A DNA stretch of 19,897 nt, taken from NCBI GenBank assembly GCA_030428695.1, contig JAUIEM010000167.1, forward strand, positions 1-19,897. The letters run 5' to 3'. The stretch's first letter is position 1; the number at the start of each line of letters is the position of its first letter. The notes beneath the pieces were generated by a model. That model had not been told where the DNA came from and made no database searches. It saw only the letters and a program-made list of their open reading frames with translations. Below, in pieces: positions 16,199-19,897 of the stretch. This DNA comes from a bacterium. Its GTDB lineage: Bacteria; Planctomycetota; J058; JAJDCP01. The position numbers and the translations under genes are program-made.

Positions 16199-16231
16199 CC
16201 GGAGGCACGGAGCGGAATCGGTGCTCTCCGG
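16199..16231 (+). other. Ten-pair hairpin with one bulged base
   Basis: CCGGAGGCAC (16199-16208) pairs with GTGC-T-CTCCGG (16221-16231), leaving one T unpaired and a 12-base loop. No T-run follows, so it is not a standard intrinsic terminator. It could end the channel transcript by another route or be an upstream structured element. Confidence 0.4.
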
Positions 16232-16324
16232 GGACAAGCGTCGGGGCGAAGGCCCGCATGCAGCGGTTGAAGTCGCCGGAGGTAGGCGTCCGGCCCCACG
16301 CTGGAAGGGCGCTCGCGATTCTCG

Positions 16325-16330
16325 TACCCT
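16325..16330 (+). promoter_or_regulatory. Candidate -10 element (TACCCT) of the toroid gene
   Basis: TACCCT is the same word as in the exbD promoter. A weak -35 (CTGGAA at 16301-16306) lies 18 bases upstream. The predicted start near 16337 leaves about 20 bases of leader including GAGGA at 16347-16351. Confidence 0.35.
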
Positions 16331-16357
16331 CCACACACGCTTCCCCGAGGACTCCGC

Positions 16358-17965
16358 ATGCGAACGCTTCTCGCCAGCGCCCTGCTCGCCCTGTGCCTCC
16401 CGGCGACCGCCCAGGCCCCCGACCGCGTGGCCATCGACCGCGCCGTCGCCCGAGGTGTCAAGCTTCTCAAGGACTGCCAGTACCCCGACGGCTCGTTCTT
16501 CTGTCACTACCCGACGGAGACCTATGGGACCGGGGAGGCCGCCCTCGCGCTGCTGGCGCTGCTCAAGGCCGGTGTCCACCCTGAGGATCCCGTCATCCAG
16601 AAGGGCTTCGACTGGTACCTCGAGCGCCCCATCGACAACGTCTACAACGTCTCCGTCGGCATCCTCGCCCTGGAGGCGCTGTACACGACCCGGCCGGCCC
16701 CGGAGACCTCGCTCGACGAGACCATCACCCGCGAATTCCGCCGCCGCGGCAGGCAGCAACACAAGTCCTGGCTGCGCAAGGCGACCGGTTTCCTCCTCGA
16801 CTGCCAGACCGACGATGGTCTGTGGAGCTACCCCGTGGCGGAGGACGAGCGCCCCGCAGGCAGCGGAGATCTGTCCAACGCACAGTTCGCCGTCCTGGCT
16901 CTCAAGTCCGCCGCGCGATTGGGCAGGAAGATCCCCACGTCAGTCTACACCGGACTGGCGGAGGCCCTGTTGCGCTACCAGCAGCAGGATGGGCCCGTCG
17001 TGGACGGCTTCCCGGTGCCGGCAGCCGATGCCGTGATCCACCCCGAGCGCACCGTCGACCGCGCCGACTCGACGGCTGCCCCTGGCCCGACCCGTGCCCG
17101 AGGATGGCGCTACCAGCACCTCGAGGGCCGAGGCTGGACGGGGAGCATGACGGCGGCGGGGGTGGCGATGATGGTGATCGCCAAGAGCGAGCTGGAGGGG
17201 ACGGAGCAGCACGCGCGCCTGGCCCCGGCCATCGACCAGGCCATCCGCGACGGCTGTGCCTGGCTGGCGCAGCACTTCACCGTCGAGCACAACCCTGGCG
17301 AGCCGGGCGACTGGGGCCTGTACTGGCTGGTCTACTACCTGTACAGCCTCGAACGCGTCGGCTCGCTGTGCGGCCTCGACGCGCTTGGCCCCCACGACTG
17401 GTACGCCCGCGGGGCCGAGAAGATCCTGCAGCTCCAGCGCGAGGACGGCATGATCGACGCCTTCCACCGCGAGGGCTGGGGAGGCGAGCAGTGGTTCGCG
17501 GGGACCTGTCTGGGCATCCTCTTCCTGCGGCGCTCCACGGTGCCCGTGTTGCCCCGGCCCATCACCTGGTCGGACGAGGACTGGGTGCGCGCCCTGCCCG
17601 CGGAGCTGCCGCGAGCGGTGCGGGCGGGCCGCGAGCTCGAGCTCACCCTGCACTGGCACGGCGGTCCGACCGGCCGCGACCACATGGTCTTCGTGCACCT
17701 CGTCGATCCAAGCGACCCCACAGGAGTCGCCTTCCGCCACGACTTCTGGCCCGAGCCGAGCAGCTCGCAGTGGTCGGGCTCCGAAGCGCTGGCCCTGCAG
17801 CTGCAGGTGCCCGGCGATCTGGCCAAGGGCGACTACCGCGTGTTCGTCGGACTGTGGGATGGCCACGACGCCCGCATTCAGGGGCGGCTCCCGCTGTTCG
17901 CCGGGGAGGGGGTGAGGGCGGATGGGATGCTGCGGTTCCAGGTGGGGGAGCTCACCGTGCGTTAG
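16358..17965 (+). CDS. Secreted alpha/alpha-toroid (prenyltransferase/squalene-cyclase-repeat) protein with C-terminal beta-sandwich
   Basis: Predicted 535-residue exported protein. The signal peptide MRTLLASALLALCLPATAQA precedes PDR. ATG at 16358 has GAGGA 6 bases upstream. Residues about 27-400 carry several squalene-cyclase-type helical repeats, seen as 'L..CQ..DGSF' (about 37-48), YGTGEAALALLALL (about 56-69), 'FLLDCQTDDGLWSYP' (about 146-160), AQFAVLALKSA, WTGSMTAAGVAMMVIA and 'ILQLQREDGMID'. The DxDD acid motif of the cyclases is not apparent, so a cyclase activity is unlikely. Residues about 405-535 look like a beta-sandwich (HMVFVHLVDPSD, HDFWPEPSSSQW, DLAKGDYRVFVGLWDG), a module often attached to envelope proteins. 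Such exported toroids are common in Planctomycetota and of unknown role. Its TAG stop is part of a TAGGAGG sequence that starts the following junction. Confidence 0.85.
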   Translation: MRTLLASALLALCLPATAQAPDRVAIDRAVARGVKLLKDCQYPDGSFFCHYPTETYGTGEAALALLALLKAGVHPEDPVIQKGFDWYLERPIDNVYNVSVGILALEALYTTRPAPETSLDETITREFRRRGRQQHKSWLRKATGFLLDCQTDDGLWSYPVAEDERPAGSGDLSNAQFAVLALKSAARLGRKIPTSVYTGLAEALLRYQQQDGPVVDGFPVPAADAVIHPERTVDRADSTAAPGPTRARGWRYQHLEGRGWTGSMTAAGVAMMVIAKSELEGTEQHARLAPAIDQAIRDGCAWLAQHFTVEHNPGEPGDWGLYWLVYYLYSLERVGSLCGLDALGPHDWYARGAEKILQLQREDGMIDAFHREGWGGEQWFAGTCLGILFLRRSTVPVLPRPITWSDEDWVRALPAELPRAVRAGRELELTLHWHGGPTGRDHMVFVHLVDPSDPTGVAFRHDFWPEPSSSQWSGSEALALQLQVPGDLAKGDYRVFVGLWDGHDARIQGRLPLFAGEGVRADGMLRFQVGELTVR

Positions 17966-17980
17966 GAGGCCCCAAAAAAA

Positions 17981-18016
17981 ATGTCGAGCACCGAGGGACC
18001 TGGATGGGACCCATGA
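17981..18016 (+). CDS. Possible 11-residue leader peptide overlapping the low-GC gene's start
   Basis: ATG at 17981 opens an 11-codon frame (MSSTEGPGWDP) ending with TGA at 18014-18016, which overlaps the ATG at 18013 as ATGA. A strong AGGAGG (17964-17969), itself part of the upstream gene's stop region, lies 11 bases before the ATG, and the ATG directly ends an A8 run (17974-17981). This could couple translation of the downstream gene to ribosomes leaving the toroid gene. It may equally be chance. Confidence 0.3.
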   Translation: MSSTEGPGWDP

Positions 18017-18705
18017 ACACGTTTCTTCGCTCCGTCTTTCCGTTTCTTCTCCTCTCTTGTAGTCAGGTTCTTGCGCAATCTGATTTCCAGGCCGGACATA
18101 GCAAAGAATGGTATGTATGCCAGGCTATACTACTGGAATGGGTGGCAGAGAACGAAACGGCCGAAGCTATGGAGTATTGGCGGGGCGTCATTGAACGTGC
18201 AGGAGAGCTTCTGGGTGAGGAAGAAGTTGCTGATATTGTCTCGGCTCTCCCCCATCGGGAAGCCGTAATCCGTTTGTCGCGGTCTCTCGAGACTGTTGTA
18301 TGGCCGGAGAGACTTCGACGAATTCACCCAGGCGAAAGCGTCGATCCACCACGTGTTGCAACTACCATCGACTTCAAAGTCATGAACGGAGTGGTCGCAG
18401 AGTCAGACAGCGTCAGACTCCAGATTCTCGTCGAAGCATACGAAAGAAAAATCTCTGTCGGACCAGAGGTTGTTTTGGAGGATGATATTGTCTTCGTGTA
18501 CCAGCTCGTGTCGGAAGACCCAGAAAACAGGGTGTACGCAGGTTGGCCCTCAGCACAGGTCGCTCCTGATTTCGCTTTTTCTTTGCCGCCCGGGACATAC
18601 ACCATAAAGATGCGGACTGATGCTTTTCGCCCTGATGATCCTGTGCGATATGTCTTTGCGGAGGTCGAGGTTGTACCGGACCCAGAACAGAAACTAGACG
18701 ACTAG
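18004..18705 (+). CDS. Low-GC exported protein of unknown function
   Basis: Predicted 233-residue exported protein, unlike its neighbours in base composition. Two rows counted by hand (18121-18180 and 18421-18480) give 31/60 and 27/60 G+C, against 50/60 for the row 17581-17640 in the preceding gene. The N-terminus MGPMNTFLRSVFPFLLLSCSQVLAQ is a signal sequence; cleavage after VLA is likely, although LLLSC could also be read as a poor lipobox. ATG at 18004 has GAGGGA 5 bases upstream; ATG at 18013 is an alternative that would be coupled to the mini-ORF. The mature part begins with an acidic helical region (EWYVCQAILLEWVAENE, EYWRGVIERAGELLGEEEVADIV), then a beta-rich region ending with Pro-Gly-Thr-Tyr strands. 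I recognise no family. Composition suggests recent transfer; no mobile-element gene is adjacent. Confidence 0.8.
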   Translation: MGPMNTFLRSVFPFLLLSCSQVLAQSDFQAGHSKEWYVCQAILLEWVAENETAEAMEYWRGVIERAGELLGEEEVADIVSALPHREAVIRLSRSLETVVWPERLRRIHPGESVDPPRVATTIDFKVMNGVVAESDSVRLQILVEAYERKISVGPEVVLEDDIVFVYQLVSEDPENRVYAGWPSAQVAPDFAFSLPPGTYTIKMRTDAFRPDDPVRYVFAEVEVVPDPEQKLDD

Positions 18706-18994
18706 GCTAGACTGGCCTCACGGAACCAGCTTCGGTCATTCGACACCGCAGGTCGCATTCACCCTCCACCGTACTCGCGCGACCCTGGTCGATGCACCAC
18801 CACGGAGCAGACCGCAGGGCCTTGCTCAATTCCGCGCCCCCATCGCGATCCCGCGCCCGTCGGAAATCCTCCGCTCCGCGCCTCCGCTCCTCTGCGCCTC
18901 TGCGTTGAGATTCCGCCCCAGCCAGCCACCGACCCCAGGCCCCCGCCCCCGGCCACGAGAGCTCGCCTACACAAACTGACCGCTACCCGCGCAA
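18706..18994. other. Intergenic region carrying a dispersed-type repeat, no gene
   Basis: The region lies between two convergent genes. Its right half holds the CTCTGCG/CGGAG-type repeat at 18868-18912. The one short frame on the minus strand reads through that repeat and is not a plausible gene. Confidence 0.6.
18868..18912 (-). repeat. GCAGAG-type dispersed repeat (encodes ISTQRRRGAEA when read on the minus strand)
   Basis: Read on the minus strand it runs AATCTCAACGCAGAGGCGCA and continues with GAGG/CGGAGG units. I recognise this from general experience as a repeat found in many unrelated GC-rich and other bacterial genomes, usually between genes, where it yields spurious small proteins beginning 'NAETQRRR'. 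Here the frame reads ISTQRRRGAEA. It has an internal period of about 9 bases. No flanking transposase is seen. Confidence 0.6.
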
Positions 18995-19513
18995 TCAGAA
19001 CCCGTCAGGCCGCCAGTCCCACGAGAACTCCCCATCGAACACCCGCTCCCCCTCCTCGACCGCCCGCGTCTCGAGCGCGAGCAGCGCCCGGTACAGCGCG
19101 TCGAAGTCCTCATGGACGTCGTTCGCCCACTTCGCGACCTCGCGCTCCGCGCCCGCGCGGGTCGTCACACGCAGAGCAGGCCGCGCCTCGTCCGGCACCC
19201 CCATGCGCTCCGGGATGGCGATCGCACCGATCGGGTGCGCATCGAACAGCAGCCGCTCCAGAGCCGCGACATCCGCGGCCGGCAGCTGCAGGCGGTGGCG
19301 CTGTTCCCGCAGGCCGGGGGTGACGGTCGAGACGAGCAGGGTCCCCTCCCCCGTCAGGTAGAGGTTCCGGCCCCCGTACAGCCCCTGCACGTCGTACAGG
19401 GCGACGCTGGCGAGGCTGTCGGGCGGCGGGGGCGTCGCCGAGCGATCCTGCGGGGTGCAGGCCAGGCTGCCGAGGACCACGAAGAGGACGAGCATCACGA
19501 GGGCCTTGAACAT
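18995..19513 (-). CDS. Small putative lipoprotein downstream of a secretin gene
   Basis: Predicted 172-residue lipoprotein. The signal MFKALVMLVLFVVLGSLAC ends at Cys19, followed by Pro/Thr and a proline-rich linker. GAGG lies 5 bases before the ATG (complement of 19514-19522). The mature domain starts with two strand-turn blocks (VALYDVQGLYGGRNLYLTGEGTLLVSTV), has a helix after LPAADVAALERLL, and ends in an alpha-helical stretch (EDFDALYRALLALETRAVEEG). I recognise no family. It lies 48 bases after the end of the secretin gene on the same strand, so cotranscription is likely. A role as the secretin's pilotin, or an unrelated one, is a hypothesis only. Confidence 0.82.
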   Translation of the reverse strand: MFKALVMLVLFVVLGSLACTPQDRSATPPPPDSLASVALYDVQGLYGGRNLYLTGEGTLLVSTVTPGLREQRHRLQLPAADVAALERLLFDAHPIGAIAIPERMGVPDEARPALRVTTRAGAEREVAKWANDVHEDFDALYRALLALETRAVEEGERVFDGEFSWDWRPDGF

Positions 19514-19561
19514 CCGAACCTCGGCTGTTGGGAAGACGATCGGGCAAGTCCGAACGGCGGT

Positions 19562-19897
19562 CTAGTCCTCGTCCTCTTCCGCGATCTCCGTCCCCTCAGC
19601 GGGAGCGCCCCCGGCGGTCTCCTCGACCGGCGCGGAGGTCTCCTCGCCGATGGTGGTCCCGCCGCTCTCCTCGAGCTCGCGCAGGGCGTCGACGCCGATC
19701 TGCTGCTTGAGCAGCTCGCGCTCGATGATGTCGTCGAGCAGCTCGAGGGAGCCCTTGACGTGCTCGGTCATGTCCTCGAGCTGCGCCTCGTCGTAGCAGA
19801 TGCGCGGGGTGAGGAAGATGACGAGCTCGACGTTCTCCTTCTGGGTGTTGGTCGAGGTGAACAGGTAGCCGAGCAGCGGGATGTCCCCGAGCAGCGG
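19562..19897 (-). CDS. Secretin (GspD/PilQ-type outer-membrane channel), C-terminal part only
   Basis: The coding strand runs off the window at 19897, leaving 111 residues and the TAG stop at 19562-19564. The first about 33 residues are PLLGDIPLLGYLF, then STNTQKENVELVIFLTPRI, the signature end of the secretin core that forms the outer-membrane gate region of type II secretion, type IV pilus and phage-export secretins. The remainder has a helical segment (EHVKGSLELLDDIIERELL) and an acidic low-complexity tail ending EEDED with Glu, Thr and Pro. That tail could be the binding site for a pilotin or assembly factor, as in the S-domains of some secretins, but the sequence is not recognisably one. 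Which system it serves cannot be determined from this fragment. Confidence 0.93.
   Translation of the reverse strand, partial: PLLGDIPLLGYLFTSTNTQKENVELVIFLTPRICYDEAQLEDMTEHVKGSLELLDDIIERELLKQQIGVDALRELEESGGTTIGEETSAPVEETAGGAPAEGTEIAEEDED

Larger units (their letters stand above)
16095..16357. other. Intergenic region with a hairpin, no supported gene
   Basis: It separates the channel gene from the toroid gene. It contains one long hairpin (16199-16231) and a TACCCT -10-like word near its right end. Frames crossing it on either strand look like GC-rich noise. Confidence 0.5.

Noticed and set aside
18759..18974. A 71-residue minus-strand gene
   Set aside because: It reads through the dispersed repeat and gives the QRRR-type sequence known from spurious annotations.

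Overview
The window is a GC-rich (roughly 70%) bacterial chromosome segment with densely packed genes on both strands, no rRNA or tRNA genes that I could recognise, no CRISPR array and no recognisable insertion sequence. Exported proteins with STN/secretin-like domains, a signal-peptide-bearing squalene-cyclase-type toroid protein, an orphan ExbD, several unassigned lipoproteins and a secretin point to a diderm of the Planctomycetota or a relative such as Myxococcota. That assignment is inference from gene content; no phylogenetic marker is present.

Layout. 1-111: tail of a protein ending in perfect 12-residue R/G/Q-rich repeats. 172-768 (+): small lipoprotein with a His-rich end. 769-1055: convergent gap with a hexanucleotide microsatellite. 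1056-2784 (-): a lipoprotein gene followed by a PlsC/tafazzin-like acyltransferase gene. 2900-4891 (+): zinc-ribbon, long coiled-coil, tail-anchored protein. 5134-7729 (+): an overlapping algI-algJ-type pair for O-acetylating an extracellular glycan. 7759-9363 (-): a small membrane protein and an exported protein with STN-like modules. 9520-10200 (+): SUKH/SMI1-KNR4-like protein. 10207-10716 (-): small P-loop kinase, divergent from exbD (10816-11259, +). 11287-14225 (-): comF-tex, coupled by an ATGA overlap. 14568-16094 (+): MscS-type channel fused to a cyclic-nucleotide-binding domain. 16358-17965 (+): secreted toroid protein. 18004-18705 (+): clearly lower-GC exported orphan. 18995-19513 (-): small lipoprotein downstream of 19562-19897 (-), the C-terminal end of a secretin cut by the window edge.

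Functional picture. Most genes concern the cell envelope: glycan acetylation, phospholipid acylation, ExbD energy transduction, a mechanosensitive channel, a secretin and five exported or lipid-anchored proteins of unknown role. The comF-tex pair is the clear cytosolic nucleic-acid-related unit. Several genes have sigma70-like promoters, some with very short leaders; the algI start appears to coincide with its predicted transcription start. I do not see a convincing complete new defence or biosynthetic system. The best leads are the low-GC orphan with an overlapping mini-ORF at its start, the secretin plus small lipoprotein pair, the zinc-ribbon/coiled-coil tail-anchored protein, the comF-tex coupling, and the dispersed QRR-type repeat at 18868-18912.
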